Position numbers and translations under genes: made by a program
Part shown: positions 44,737-57,310 of the stretch, piece after piece
Numbering within the stretch: the first letter of the stretch is position 1
Layout of the letters: every line of letters begins with the position of its first letter
DNA from: Rhypophila decipiens
Lineage: Eukaryota > Ascomycota > Sordariomycetes > Sordariales > Naviculisporaceae
Reading direction: 5' to 3'
Assembly (NCBI GenBank): GCA_033297075.1
Contig: MU858175.1
Coordinates: 48,124-112,123 of the forward strand
DNA length: 64,000 nucleotides
The notes under the pieces: model-generated
Databases searched by the model: none
Told to the model about the DNA's origin: nothing
What the model saw: the letters and a program-made list of their open reading frames with translations, nothing else

Positions 44737-47700
44737 GCTGGTTTGCCACCCAGCAATCTCGGTTTACTGCCCAATCTCGGTCTACCCCTTGTCGAATCGG
44801 CTCGGACTCTTGGATAGCCGATATCTTTATGCTGCATTTCCTTGGACGGTTATTGTCTTCTTATGTGTATCACTTTCGGGCAGGACTGCGGGGAGGGCGC
44901 GTGTCGTGGTGTGGGCGTTTTGGAGTTTGTTTGCTCTTGTCATTTAGTCCCATCTGCATGTATCCGAGGACACGAAGGAAACTCGTTGGCTGGCTAGCCT
45001 TCATAGTTTGGGGTAGCCCGTTGTTTTATTAGGTACTCGTTGCATGGAATGTAGATAAGTTATTCGATCAAGTATTGATCCGTCTCTACATGCGAGCTGT
45101 TTGGTGCCGTTTGGCACACAGAGGGCGCCAGCCGTCAACACTCGATGAGATCAAGTTTATGGATCTTGGCTAGATCTAGGTCAAGCAATCCGGGAGGATA
45201 CATGCTCAGCTGTAATGTATGGAATAGCGCGTCCCTGGGGGATTCGTAGCCGAGTAAGAGGATGAAGGGCCAATGCCTAGGCACATAGCGGTGTTTCCCT
45301 TCCTCCACCAGCTGTATATGGCCCCCTTTTCGGCCTCCTCTTGTGCAAGGCAGAACGGATTTTGGCGGAAACCTTCGGGTAGCGAGGGGCATCAATTGGA
45401 AGAAAACACTTGCAGAGCCTCAATCAAGATTGGAAGGAACGTCACATGGCATGTGCCTATCTGTCGTCCATATTTCTCCCCTTCCTCGCGCATGGAGGGC
45501 TCTTTCCTGTTGTACGGGATAGAATGGGGGTGCTCGGCGGTGATACTTTCTTCCTACCTCACACCTTTCCTCGTTGCCTGCCTTTCCCAAAATCCCCCAC
45601 CTACGAAGATGGATATTGGACTCGACACTTGGCTCACATCATGCACCTAGCCTTCTTCAAAGTTTCCAAGCTGACCATCCCCAATGGGGCCGTTCCGCCC
45701 GCCCATCGCTTCCGCCGGACCTTATCCAAAGGGAAAGCCCTCCCGTCCCGCTCCTTCGCTTTGACTCTGAGACATACCTCAGTTGTACTACAAAGTCTAC
45801 CTCTCACCTGGCCTCTTGCAGTCTGCGCAAGACCAACCATCTCTCCGTATGTGTGGCACTTTTGACCTTCTTCGACATTTCTTCCATTCGGGATATGTCC
45901 AGTCAGTTTTTTCGTTTGACATCTGCTCCCAACTCTTAAATGTCTCGCTTCTGCCCCTTTGTCGCTGCCTGTGTAACACAAACTTCCCCTGAAGCGTCGA
46001 CCGACCGCCTCGGTAAAGGTATGAACCCGTTCAATGGACCGGTGATGCAGACGGAATTCGACATGAGCACGTTTTACTTGACGTGATAGCTCCTTCATGT
46101 TTGGTAAACGGTGCAGACGGACTTTATTCATACCCCAGGGAATTCACAGCTCTACATCCTTCTCGTTCAGCACCATGTGGCTTGGATCCCTTGGACACAC
46201 ACATAATGACCAGGACAAGGCGGTGAAGACGATGCGGCTCAAATGCGGAGAGAATGCCTTTATTTCATCATTCTGTATGACACATTTCAGATAAGGTGGA
46301 CTTTTGCTGTAAAATGAGTTGGCTCTTTTATTCGACGGGAACCTACATCTGACTCGACGCAACTACTACGTTGTCGAATCCTTATCTCCCCAGAGACGTT
46401 CAGGCAATGTATCACCGGCCTACGCAAAATGGACTTTCCGTGGAAAGATTGACATTTGACATTCAACATTTGGTCCTTGGGGAAGCAAGCCTGTGAGTTG
46501 ACGTTACACACATCCTTCTTCTGCCTCTTTACGCTTCTTGAGACAAGGCATGGGTAGGTTCTCTTGCTTCCAGTTCTAGTGTTCATAATTCAGTCTAGCT
46601 AATTCAGTATCTTGTTTATCGAGTACCTACGGTTCAGACGGTTCAGAGGTCAAGCGATTGTTCAATGTTTGCTTCGCTGAGGCGTGTGTTATCTAGATCC
46701 CGCAAGGTTTCACCTTGTTTGCGACATATATATAGGGCCTCATTATTTATAATCCGCGTCTTCGTATCTGCGAAGTCGACCGCTCCGAGGCCTCTACATT
46801 CAGAGAAGACGATGCCTCACTGATATGCATCGTGGTGCATAAGAGACCGAACCAATAATGCAATGAATGCATCAAGCATCAACAAACGTATTACATGTCT
46901 CTACGGCCGGGCAAATGTGTTCTGTCATGCGGGGCATTGGGAAAAGATTGGCATCTTCCTTGACCAACCGATTTTTTTATATTACCAATTCCTCCTGGTG
47001 GTACAACGTGAGTCGCCTGTCTATCAGAACAGCGCATCGTCTATAGCCCCCAGACCCTGTCTGATGAAGAAGAGGATTATGTACATTGTGCTCACATACC
47101 AACAAATGGCTAGAAAATCATGCAGATCTGTCCAGATTTCAACCATCTTCCACTGCTCACCATGGACTCGGCTAACAGAAATAGCTTTCAGACCATGACA
47201 AGAGCTCCAGGGTACGTAGATGTCTTGTCCTAGGTACACGTTTCGTCACTGACCACCGCCTGCATCTTAAACCTCTAGTGTTGGTGTGTATTATTACAGT
47301 CGGACTCTAATGCTACAAAGAGAAATAAGGCCAGCGGCTGAAACATCCTCCGCATGTCAACTGTAGCCTACAGGTTCTAATCCCGACGCCATGAGTATCA
47401 AAGCAAGCAAACGATCAATGAGAGGCTTCCGAAATGGAGTCTAGAACGAGATCGAATCTGTGGCAAACCCGAGATAGCATCTCATGAAGCATCACACATA
47501 CCCATCAGACCCCGAGCACCCCATCTCATCTTACATTAGTAGAATCTCACTTCTGTAACCACCCGTCGCTAGTCTCTCTCGGCACAATTTCTTCTTGCTA
47601 GAGAATCTCTGATTTGTTCACATATTTCTCTCACTCTCACCGGACGAGCTTCACTCGCTCAAATCTCATGATTGGACGCCACACTCCTGCAGTTATTCAT

Positions 47701-50194
47701 CGACGTCCACCTCGAGGAAAGCAAACAGAGAGAGAGATGAATGGGATGAACCACACAGTCATCAAAGTGCGAAATACAACACAAACTTCTCCAGACAGAG
47801 AGGGGATGAAAATAGCTTGTTCACGCAAGGTACTTCCTCTACGTCTTCCACTTGCCAGTGCGCGATCCGAAGGGCATGCTCAAGTTACGGATGATGATGG
47901 ACAAACTGGCCAACATATGGAACAAAAAGCCCTCATACTCGCGGGATTGATAGCCTCGCCCAGCTTTGCCTTGTCTTGTCCCATCGGATATGGGACGAAG
48001 AAACCAAGAGATGAGTCCCCCACGACGATGATGACAAAGTCTTAGATGTTGATATCATGGCAAACAAACAGCCAACAAACATGCTCATCGAATTGGAGGG
48101 TACCTACTTTTACCTACCAGGGCAAGATCCGTGCCGCCCGGTAGTATATTCTGGGGAAGTGCCATTCTCCTTCCGGACACTCAAAGGTACCCTTCCCCCC
48201 CTCTACACCCTACACTACCTACCTTCCGGGTTAATTACATGCCACACCACACCACACCCATTTTCGAAAGAGACATGACCTGCATTAGTTCGCCATCACC
48301 AACCCTTCAACCCACCATCTTTGTTTGACCCCCTGGGGAAGTACCAAAAGTAGTGGCAGCGGTGAATTTAGCTCGCAAAGGACCAGCGGAGGTAGGCTAC
48401 AGCAGCCGCCTTCGAACAACTAGTTATAGCTACCTGTACATACTAGTGCTCTCGTATACCTAAAGGAGACTAAACTTGCAATTTAAGAGAGAAGCTTTTA
48501 AGGCCTTAAAATGTCAAATCAAAGATATACTTGTAGAGACCAAGTTTGGAAGACCGTCAACACGGACCATCTGTCTACCTGTACTTACCGCTCCTAAGCA
48601 GATATCGGCTCGTCAGGTAAAAGCAGAAAGACTTTGGAAAGAAAGCAAAGGCACCTACTGTACCATCCCTTACCCCTCCCTGACCGCACCCAGACCAAGA
48701 TTACAAGAAGCGAGCGGCTCTGTACTTGACACGTCCTGTCATGTTGGCTACCCTCCCTTTCTCCTTGACACTCATATCCGTTGCTTCTATACTCCATCCT
48801 CACAGATAGATGCTGCATGTGCATGGTGGCCACTACCACTACACCGTTTGTTAAACCTCCCCTACCAGTAGGTACTATCTGAGTTAAACCAAGTAGGGTC
48901 ACGAATACAAGTTTCCAAGGTACCTCTACCTACCTCTTGGGTAACACTACTTTATTTCGCTTCTCTACAGTTTCTAGTTGGCTGAAGGGTATATTTCCGA
49001 CCTACATTAGAGGTGTGTGTTCAAGAGTACATACGTATACAGGTACATTGTCCAGGGGACTGATCTACCTACATATCCTACTCTGCGTACCGTCGTTTTT
49101 CTCGCTCTCGAGTTCCTTATCGCCGAGCTGTGTGAGCCGTACGTACCTTACCCTTCCCAAGTAAGGTACGTACTCTACCGTCGTGCTATATCCACCAGGT
49201 ACTCTACCCCTGGACATGGACATACTCTGTCAACATTAGCTCCAGATACGTACCTACTCACACCCTTACCCATACCCTTACCCATTCATACCCGGCTAGA
49301 CAGGTAGGTACATACTGACCTCCTCTCACAAGCAAGTGAATCATTCACCCCTGATGGCGAATGTCCCTCCCTCCCACCTTCTTTCCTTCCCTCCTTCCAT
49401 CCCTTGAGCACCTTGACCACTCAAGTGCCCGATCCGACCCCGGCACAGCAAAACCAACAGTCAACCCACCCCCGACCCGATCGACCGTGCCAAGCTAGAT
49501 CCGAAGGAATGGACCCTTCCGCCGCCTCAAAACACCCTACACCTTACTTGCCACCTTATGGACTAGGGACAACCACCATCGTGAGTGTGACGCGAGCAAG
49601 ATGCAAGAAACAATAGCTCGCCGGGGCAGATAGCCAATACCCAACAATGTTCATCCATCCATGGGGATCGTCAACCTAGCAGGGCATGGCATGGCCTGCA
49701 TGGGAGAAAATCTGTCACCCGCCCAAGACAAGAAAACAGACATATAATTCACCACCTCCCACCCCCTTCAGACCCGAGGATCATCGTAGCTCTTGCTCTT
49801 GCTCTTGCGCACCACCACGAAGAAACAAACAGCCAGAGAAGAAAGTCAAGCAGAACTCAACAACAAACCCAAAACACCCTCCAAGTTCCTTGAGCCCAGG
49901 ATTCATTCTTTAGCATAACCCAACGACCACCACAAAACACAACACATAAACAGCTACCTTGAAACAAAATTCTTTTTTATTTATTTTCCCACACCTGAAG
50001 ACGGGAGATCTAATATCAATAAACTGTTATTTTACCGCTTCGGATATCAAAACTCCTCCAACGCCATCCATTGCAAATATCCCCATATCCAATCCAAACC
50101 CACAATCATACCTTGGATCAAACCGCCTGTCCATCTTCCTGCGGTCCCTAGCTCAACAACAACAAGGTGAACCAGAAAATTCTCCAGACATAGC
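44737..50194. other. 5.5 kb gene-poor region
   Basis: No open frame with protein-like composition or recognisable family is visible on either strand. The last 2 kb (about 48.1-50.2 kb) is strikingly pyrimidine/C-rich on the plus strand and full of TACCTACC-type motifs. That resembles the long 5' leaders of fungal regulatory genes and fits the small gene starting at 50195. The region has no tRNA-like B box and no transposon terminal repeats that I could find. Confidence 0.5.
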
Positions 50195-50571
50195 ATGGAG
50201 GATCCTCGACAACAACCTGCCGTAGGAACCTATCAAGGGTATGTTATATCCAGCGCGCTCGACATGTAATACCCATCTCTCTAAATGCAACCCAGCAGCA
50301 GCGCCAGTCAAGGACCGCCGCCGCCCCCATCATCACCACCATCCTCGGCGAATGGTGATCAACACTCCTCCCCAATGCTGGTGGACTGGCTAGGCGAACG
50401 AGACCGGTCAAACCTCTCCATCAACGAGGTGCTCGTGAGTGAAATCCAAACCAAGTAGGAAGCAAAACAAATCTGCTTGCCTTCGTTCCTCGTCGTTTCC
50501 TTGTCGGAACTGTCCAGCTGATCAGCACTTGCCGCCCCTCCCTCCAGATCCTCCAAATAGGTGTTCGATGA
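50195..50571 (+). CDS. Short hypothetical protein, two or three exons
   Basis: Not recognised. Exon 1 (50195-50238) starts MEDPRQQPAVGTYQ. A GTATGT donor and CCCAG acceptor (50295) lead to exon 2 (50296-50434), GSSASQGPPPPPSSPPSSANG then MLVDWLGERDRSNLSINEVL, which is clearly protein-like. Exon 2 ends at a consensus GTGAGT. If spliced to an acceptor at 50517 or 50547, the third exon ends at a stop at 50571, giving about 68-79 residues. If not, the frame ends after VSEIQTK. A Pro/Ser-rich head followed by an acidic amphipathic tail might be a fragment of a larger gene whose further exons I cannot see. The long pyrimidine-rich sequence upstream supports transcription in this direction. Confidence 0.4.
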
Positions 50572-50983
50572 TCATTCGGCCGATGCAAGACTGTCTGTTA
50601 GGGCGAAACCATCGACGGTTGACGTGATTTTGCTTCCTTTCCTCCAAGCCTGCTTTTTTCCACGTGTCATTTGAGCTCACGGGTATGTCGTCGTTGTTGT
50701 TGCTGTATATGTTTTTTCCAGATACCATATAATCATGTCCTCTTCTTGTACCGGTGGTAGCAAACAAGGCCGCAAGTCCGGTAGTTGTTTTTTTCAAATG
50801 CTTTCCCATGCAAGTCCCAAATACTCGCCCCACGCTTAATGACCCCAAGAGCGAAATGTGCCTCATATAAATGTGACACCACACCTTGTCTTCACCAACC
50901 GCCCCCCCATCCTCAACCCTGTAAATACAGTCAGGGAGAGACAACATTAACAAAGAAACAGCCCGATTGGGCAATCAGCCGAC
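50572..50983. other. Convergent spacer
   Basis: About 410 bp between the end of the small gene and the cystathionine beta-lyase stop codon. No additional exon supported. Confidence 0.4.
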
Positions 50984-52390
50984 TCAAGCAGACGTCTCCG
51001 AGGCGACTGGATCCGCCGCATCATTCGCGTGAAAGCCATCTATCGTGAGTGTCACAGCACCGGCTTGAACAAGCTAGAAAGGGGAACACAGAGTTAGCAC
51101 GTGGAAGATCAAGGCAAACAGGGTACATGGACAGCTTACGGCCCGAGTCAAATCATCAATAAGATCGTCGGCATCCTCGATACCGACGCAGAGCCGAATG
51201 ATATCCTCAGGCATCTGTCTCTCTTTCCTCGTCTTGGCGTCGATGCTCGCGTGGCTCATGCGGCAGGGCATGCTGATGAGACTGTTGACGCAGCCAAAAC
51301 TGACACTGATGCCCCAGAGCCTCGCCGCCTCCACAATCCTCTCAGACAGCGCAATGTCCCCCGTCTCGAAGGAAAGCACAGCGCCGGCGCCTCTGGCGAT
51401 GGACCAATGGAGATCGTACTGTGGGTGGGACTTGAGGCCGGGGTAGCGCACTCGAAAGCCGTGCGACTCGAGGAACTCTGCGATTCGCTGCGCGTTGGCC
51501 TGCTGCTTCTCCATGCGGATCGCCAGGGTCTTGACGCCCCTCATGAGCAGGAAGGAGTCGTTGGGGGAAAGGCCGCAGCCTGTGGAGTTGATGGTAAAGT
51601 ACATCTTGTCTCCTAGCTCGGGGTCGTTGCAGGCGATGATACCTGCCATGATGTCATGGTGTCCGGAGAGATACTTGGTGCCCGACTCGTACACGATGTC
51701 GGCACCGAGATCTAGCGGGTTGCATAGCATCGGGGAAAGCATGGTGTTGTCTACGACTACCAATGCCTTGCTGTTGAGCTCGTGAGCAATTCGTGCGATG
51801 GAGGAAATATCGACGATCTTGATGAGTGGGTTCGTCGGCGTCTCCAGGAGCACCATGGCGGTCTTGTCCGAGAGGGCCGCCTTGACCTTGTCGAGGTTCG
51901 TCGTGTCAACGTGATGGACAATGACGCCCTGGTTGTTCTTGAGGTATGTGAGGAGCCGATTGGTTCCGCCGTACAGGTCGTCACCAGTAATAACCTCATC
52001 GCCGGGCTTGAGCAGACGGGTGATGACGTCCAATGCTCCCATACCAGATCCAACTGCCAGAGCACGTGTCGCATTCATGATCTTGGCCATGTGCCTCTCA
52101 AGGTGTGTCCGGGTAGGATTGCCGGACCGCGTGTAGTCATATTCGTTTCCGCCACTGGATGATGTTTGCTTGAACGTCGCAGACTGGTAGATGGGGATGC
52201 TCGACGAGCCATACTGATCCTTTGTTTCGGTGTATACAAGCTCAGTTGCTAGCGCATAACGCCTCCGGCCGGCATGCGGGCTGGACGGTGCTGGTGAGGG
52301 AGGGAGGTTGTGGCCGTCGATATCTAAACGGGCGAATGCCTTGTTCGCAGCCGACAGATTCGGGCTGCTGTTGGTGGAAGGTGTAGACAT
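50984..52390 (-). CDS. Cystathionine beta-lyase (Cys/Met metabolism PLP enzyme)
   Basis: PLP-dependent enzyme of the transsulfuration pathway, expected to cleave cystathionine to homocysteine for methionine synthesis. Exons 52390-51140 and 51073-50984 give 446 residues. The intron (51139-51074) has a GTAAGC donor and CTAG acceptor; the last exon reads LVQAGAVTLTIDGFHANDAAD. The start at 52390 (MSTPSTNSSPNLSAANKAF) is preferred, although an in-frame ATG at 52474 would add 28 residues. Landmarks are YDYTRSGNPTR, the cofactor-binding AVGSGMGALD, GDDLYGGT, ETPTNPL, DNTMLSPML and the Schiff-base Lys in YESGTKYLSGH. SFGCVNSLISMPCRMSH near the C-terminus is typical of lyases of this family. Distinction from cystathionine gamma-lyase/synthase is inferred from overall resemblance. 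Confidence 0.92.
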
Positions 52391-53346
52391 GTTGGCGAAG
52401 GAGAGTGGTGGCGACTTCAGATGTGAGTCAATGCGATGATGTTGGAGAGCAAACAACGATTTTCGAGCTGTCAAACGACCGAGGGGTAATGCGTGACAAA
52501 GCTGGAGTCTGCTAACAGGTTTGTTGCTTTAGCAAAGCAACGCGGAGTTCCAGTCCTTCAAAGCAGCAGTGACACCAACCTCAAAGGCATTCAATTGAGG
52601 TTTTTCGACTTGAAGGAAGAAGACGTTTCGGGAGTGGGTAACAAGTAAAACCCATAAAATGCCGAGACAAGATCAAAGATACCAGACGAAAGGAGCGCTA
52701 CCAGTAGTCACCCGCTAGCAAGTTAGAAGAACCAATGCCAATGCTGACTCCGGTTAAAAAGGTCAGAAATCCCGTTCACTTGCCGCTTCAACAGTTCGAG
52801 TTGCCTCTGGACTCTGTCACTTTACAGGTCCACCGCTACTTCCCACCACTGCGAGTCCGGAGGAGGAGAGTGGAGGGGATCGAGACGCTTGGTATCTGGG
52901 GTTACTGAGCTACCCCACCTTTTGCTGGAGTTGCTGCGTGACTCCAAGTACCTGGCCCCGGCCGGCTACCAACTTCAACCGAGCCGTAGTGGGGCATTTC
53001 AAATGACGTGCTTCGCCTACCGGCAACCGGTACCGCGATGAACTGTCCGAATCGTCCGAAGAGGGATTCATCTGACGGATATTCCTTGCACAAACACTCA
53101 ATAGGGACGAAACGACAGATGAGCAAACGCAGGGGCGTCGTTGCAAATGTCCGGGGTAGCATCACGTCAACAGCTCAGCAGATGGAAACATCCTCAACCT
53201 AACAGGTAACCCTCATAGTGGATGCTTAAGGGGCAGACAGGCGGTCTGTGTTGTGGACAGTGAGAAGGGTAAATTATGAGCAGGATCGTTCTAAGTCTAC
53301 AGTCATGAAATCCAGCATATGATTGATGTACATAAAATCCCACTGC
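52391..53346. other. Intergenic, beta-lyase promoter and Msp1 3' flank
   Basis: About 950 bp, both genes on the minus strand. It must hold the beta-lyase promoter and the Msp1 3'-UTR. No exon supported. Confidence 0.5.
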
Positions 53347-54645
53347 TCAGTTTGACGACGCCGGGAACTGCTCATCGTCTTCCGCATCCTCCCAAACATC
53401 ATCGGCCGAAGAGCTGACCTGCCTGGTTGTTGTGCTGGTCCGTCGGGATGATGGCACCGCCATGAGAACCTGCCCGCCTCCTTTACGGCCGAAAAAGTCA
53501 CCCGTACGGATGCCACGCACCTTGGTCGGGTCCACACGGCTCATGGCCGCACCCGTCGCCCGGTGTTCTCGAATGTACTCTCGCATAGGCACCATGGCAG
53601 CATCGCGGCAAGCCTCTTTGATATCACTGCCGGACATTCCTTCCGTGACCCTAGCGATATATTCCAAGTTGAAGTCTGGGTCGCGCTTGGTATCCCCCAG
53701 AACCAGCTGAAGAATACGGAGCCGTTGTTCCTTCCCAGGAAGCGAAACAGGGAATTTCTTGGGCATTCTCCGGAGAATGGCCTCGTCAATATCATTGATT
53801 CTGTTAGTGGCGCCTAATACAACTATTCTCGCGGGAGTGCCGGTCGCGTTTGTGGACGTGAGACCATCCCAGAGAGTCATGAATCTAAACACGCCGAGGT
53901 TAGTCAAAGATTCGGAACTGATCTGCCTGCAGACTTACTCTGCCTTGACCATGCCGCTCGCTTCATGTTCGCCGCTTCTCCTGGTACCCAACACGGCGTC
54001 TATCTCGTCGATAAAGATGATGGCTGGTTGCAGCTTGTGCGCAAGAGAGAAGACAGCCCGGACCAGTTTGTTGGAGTCGCCGTACCACTTCTCGGTCAAG
54101 GTCGAGATGTGTAGGTTGATAAAGGAGGCGCCGCTCTCGTGGGCAACGGCCTTGGCCAGCATAGTCTTGCCACAGCCAGGAGGCCCGTAGAGAAGAACAC
54201 CCGACGGTGCCGCCAAAAGAGGTCCCCCATGAGCATATAAATGTGGCATCGTTAAAGGATAGATAATCGCTTCTTTGAGCTCATCGATGATTTCGTCCAG
54301 TCCTCCGATGTTGTCAAAGCCGACGGGGATATCTTCGGGTGCCACCACCTCCAGAGCCACCTGGTTTTCGTATTCATTTAAAACAAGATCCTCCAGCTTG
54401 GTAGTATGGCGAGAGTCGTCAGTTCCGTCTCCTCCTTCTCGATATTCGTTTTGCTTCGCCCGTCGTATCCTCGATAGATTCGCCTGTGCCTTTATCCTAG
54501 CCTGCTCATGCTTCTCGCGATCTGGGTCGACCAACTTTGCGACATAGGGGAGGAGGTATTCGCGGAGAAGAAAGGCTGTTGATAGTACCGATGCAGCTAT
54601 CATGAGACCTGACAGCAGGTCCTTGGTTCGCTTTTGATCGCTCAT
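53347..54645 (-). CDS. msp1: Msp1/ATAD1 mitochondrial outer-membrane AAA-ATPase
   Basis: Membrane-anchored translocase that extracts mislocalised tail-anchored proteins from mitochondria and peroxisomes. Exons 54645-53939 and 53884-53347 give 414 residues; the intron has GTAAGT and TTTAG borders and joins KAE to FMTLWDGL. The start at 54645 (MSDQKRTKDLLSGLMIAASV) puts the single membrane helix at residues 10-35; the open frame upstream lacks a reason to be used. AAA motifs: Walker A GPPGCGKT, the pore-loop region KWYGDSNKLV, Walker B IIFIDEIDAV, sensor-1 LGATNR, and the second-region arginines in EAILRRMPKKFPV. The C-terminal 80 residues are charged and Ser/Thr-rich, a fungal extension. Assignment is strong. 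Confidence 0.93.
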
Positions 54646-55366
54646 CTTGCACGATGTGCGACAGCGATGGAGCAAGTCCAAGCTGTGGAAGAGGTTGTGC
54701 TCTGCGATACGGAGTAGAGCTTCGACAGCGGGATGAATCAATAGGAGTGGGAGTTCGTCGCAGAATGTAACAATAATGAGCGACGCTCCGGCGATGGTTT
54801 CGCGAGGAATGGGTGACACTGATTGTCAGTATGAAAAACGATTACAAAGGCGAGCGATCTTTCTATGAACGCGACAGCCTCTTGATTGCGCCGAGGTCTC
54901 GTCGTGCCACGGCTCGCCCAGAGCTAAAAAGACCCGAACCTTGTGGGGCTACGGGCTGAGCCTGGGCATTTTAGGCCTAAGACGGAAGAGCACGTACTCA
55001 AAATTGAATGTTCTGACGAGGATTCGATGGATTGAAGATTGCCACAAATGAATATCAGAGACAGAGCTGCAAACATCTATATCATTATTCCGAAATTTGT
55101 ATCGTCTCTGCACAGTTCATACATGGGGATTTACAGATTCTAAGACATGAAGGTCATGAAGGTCAGTACATCGACCGGAACCCCACAATTGCTCAGGATT
55201 CCATCCGACATCCCGCTCCGGCGCTTCCCCTGCCCGGCGTGCGGCTCCTTTCCCCTGGAACCGCTAAGCTCCACCTCTACTTTAAGATCACCACCATCAC
55301 CATGGGCGAGGACCTGACCTGACCGTACCACCAATTCCTCAGAGTTGACCAAACACATTGCCAAAG
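54646..55366. other. Divergent promoter Msp1 / AP-2 sigma
   Basis: About 720 bp between divergent starts. An open frame in the Msp1 frame extends upstream to 54819 but is probably leader. One TACGGAGTA motif lies at 54708-54716. Confidence 0.5.
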
Positions 55367-55920
55367 ATGTTGTCATTTATACTCATACAAAACCGACAGT
55401 TCGTACCCCATCTCATCCATTCCGATACATTACCGCCAACTAATTCACCATCACAGGGGCAAAACGCGGTTAGCAAAGTGGTACGTGCCATACAGCGACG
55501 ACGAGAAGATCAAGCTAAAGGGCGAGGTATGCAGTGCACCCCTCCCCCTTCTAACAAACCTCCTTTCTTCCCCGAACTCACAAAAAACAGGTCCACCGCC
55601 TCGTAGCCCCCCGCGACCAGAAATACCAATCCAACTTCGTCGAGTTCCGCAACCACAAGATCGTCTACCGCCGCTACGCAGGCCTATTCTTTTGCGCCTG
55701 CGTAGACACCAACGACAACGAGCTCGCCTACCTCGAGGCGATCCACTTCTTCGTCGAGGTCCTCGACGCCTTCTTCGGCAACGTCTGCGAGCTCGACCTA
55801 GTCTTCAACTTTTACAAGGTCTACGCCATCCTGGACGAGGTCTTTTTGGCCGGCGAGATTGAGGAGACTTCTAAACAAGTTGTCTTGACGAGGCTGGAGC
55901 ATCTGGATAAATTGGAGTGA
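55367..55920 (+). CDS. aps2: AP-2 complex subunit sigma
   Basis: Small subunit of the AP-2 clathrin adaptor that recognises dileucine cargo signals at the plasma membrane. Exons 55367-55398, 55457-55526 and 55591-55920 give 143 residues, the normal length. The sequence starts [25 protein letters not shown] and continues with [60 protein letters not shown] and [38 protein letters not shown], matching the longin fold of AP sigma subunits end to end. The GEIEETSK tail is typical of sigma-2. All introns have GT..AG borders and keep frame. Assignment is very strong. Confidence 0.96.
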
Positions 55921-57310
55921 TTTGGTCGAGTCCCATCCCATCCATATATATATATATATATATATATATGCCATGGAAAGAGCCAAAATCGGTATGCCGC
56001 CGGAGAGCAGCTCGATACACACATCCCCATTCAGGAGGAAGAGAGATTTGTCCTTGTGGGATGGGAAGATAACACCCTCATACGCCTTGGTGGATCGATC
56101 GACAGCTGGTGTCATGTCAAACATTTGGCGCGTGCCGCACTTGATATGAGACCCCAAAAGTTTGTGGGGACAGGTTCTACATAATTAGGGGTTGCGGGCT
56201 CGAGTGGTCTCCCTGGTGGGAGATGAAGCTTGTGTTCTATTCTTAGGGTTGGTTCATGCTGTTAATGACTTCAGCATCAAGACGCCGAGTTTTGCGCAGG
56301 ACATCATCACAGCCAAGACAAATGGCGTCGGTACACTGGTGATGGGCGTAGTACAGCTGCCCAAACTTAGGCAGGTCCGCGTGTTAGCTGATGGAAATTC
56401 GCCTCTAGCGAGTTACAGTGAGAGAAGCAGATGGAAACCGCTTTCATGGGGCAGGCATATCTTCAAAGTGTTCTTGTGGGCTCGCTGAGAGGAAGACAAT
56501 GGGTATTTTTCAGGTTTTGGTTTACTAGATACCCCTTTCCTATTCTAGTTGCTGAAACTACCATGTTCATATAAGAAAAGAATAATCCAGAAGCCTCAAA
56601 CAAGAAATATTGAGACTTTATATCAATGACTATTGTTTTTTCCTGTCCCTGAAAGTAAGGGCGACGAGGGGTGGGGAACGGGGTTGTCTGGTAAACAAGG
56701 ATGTGTTTGACACGTCTGAAGGCACCATTTCTTGGGTCTGGCAATACCAAAGGAAATTCAGCGAATCTTTTATTATCGTCAAAGCTAGCTAGCTATCTTG
56801 CATTCGTGAGAACAAGCCAACTAACTCAGTCGCAATAGTTCATGAGAATTCATCAAACTCTGGTCCCAAGGGCCTCAAAGCAGCCGGGTGCAGTGTTCCA
56901 AATCTTAGCGCCAGCTACTTCTCTTTTCTGCAACTACAACCAGGAAATAGCAGCAAAAAAGATACTACTGGCGCTTCTCTTCCACGCACCGGATACATAC
57001 ATCAAACAATTTCTGCTAATTAATCATTACAAGCTATAAGAAGAATCCCATCCCAACAGCCTGCTCTCCTGAAGAAGATCAAACATGCATCGAGAGAGGA
57101 TTCAGTTTCGGTGTTAGTCGGCTCACAGGGAGCATAAGAAATAAGAAAAGAAAGATGAGCCGCGTGCCTCAGACAAAACACGAGTTGTCCAGGGAGGCAT
57201 CGCCGCCCATGCCGGGCGACTAACTGGCCCATCGTTTGCGCAAAGTAAAATGGAAAGGGATGGCTTTATCGAACAAGCGTGACCCGGGGATGCATTCACA
57301 CATCCAGGTC
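55921..57310. other. Convergent intergenic region AP-2 sigma / zinc-knuckle gene
   Basis: About 1.4 kb with an (AT)n microsatellite (about 55944-55968). No supported exon. Confidence 0.5.
55944..55968. repeat. (AT)n microsatellite
   Basis: Uninterrupted run of about 12 TA/AT dinucleotides just past the AP-2 sigma stop codon. Confidence 0.9.

Noticed and set aside
47614..48045. 143-residue plus-strand frame in the gene-poor region
   Set aside because: Composition is not protein-like, no hydrophobic core or motif, no splicing evidence.
54646..54819. N-terminal extension of Msp1
   Set aside because: It would place a long non-conserved segment before the membrane helix; Msp1 proteins start close to the helix, so 54645 is preferred.
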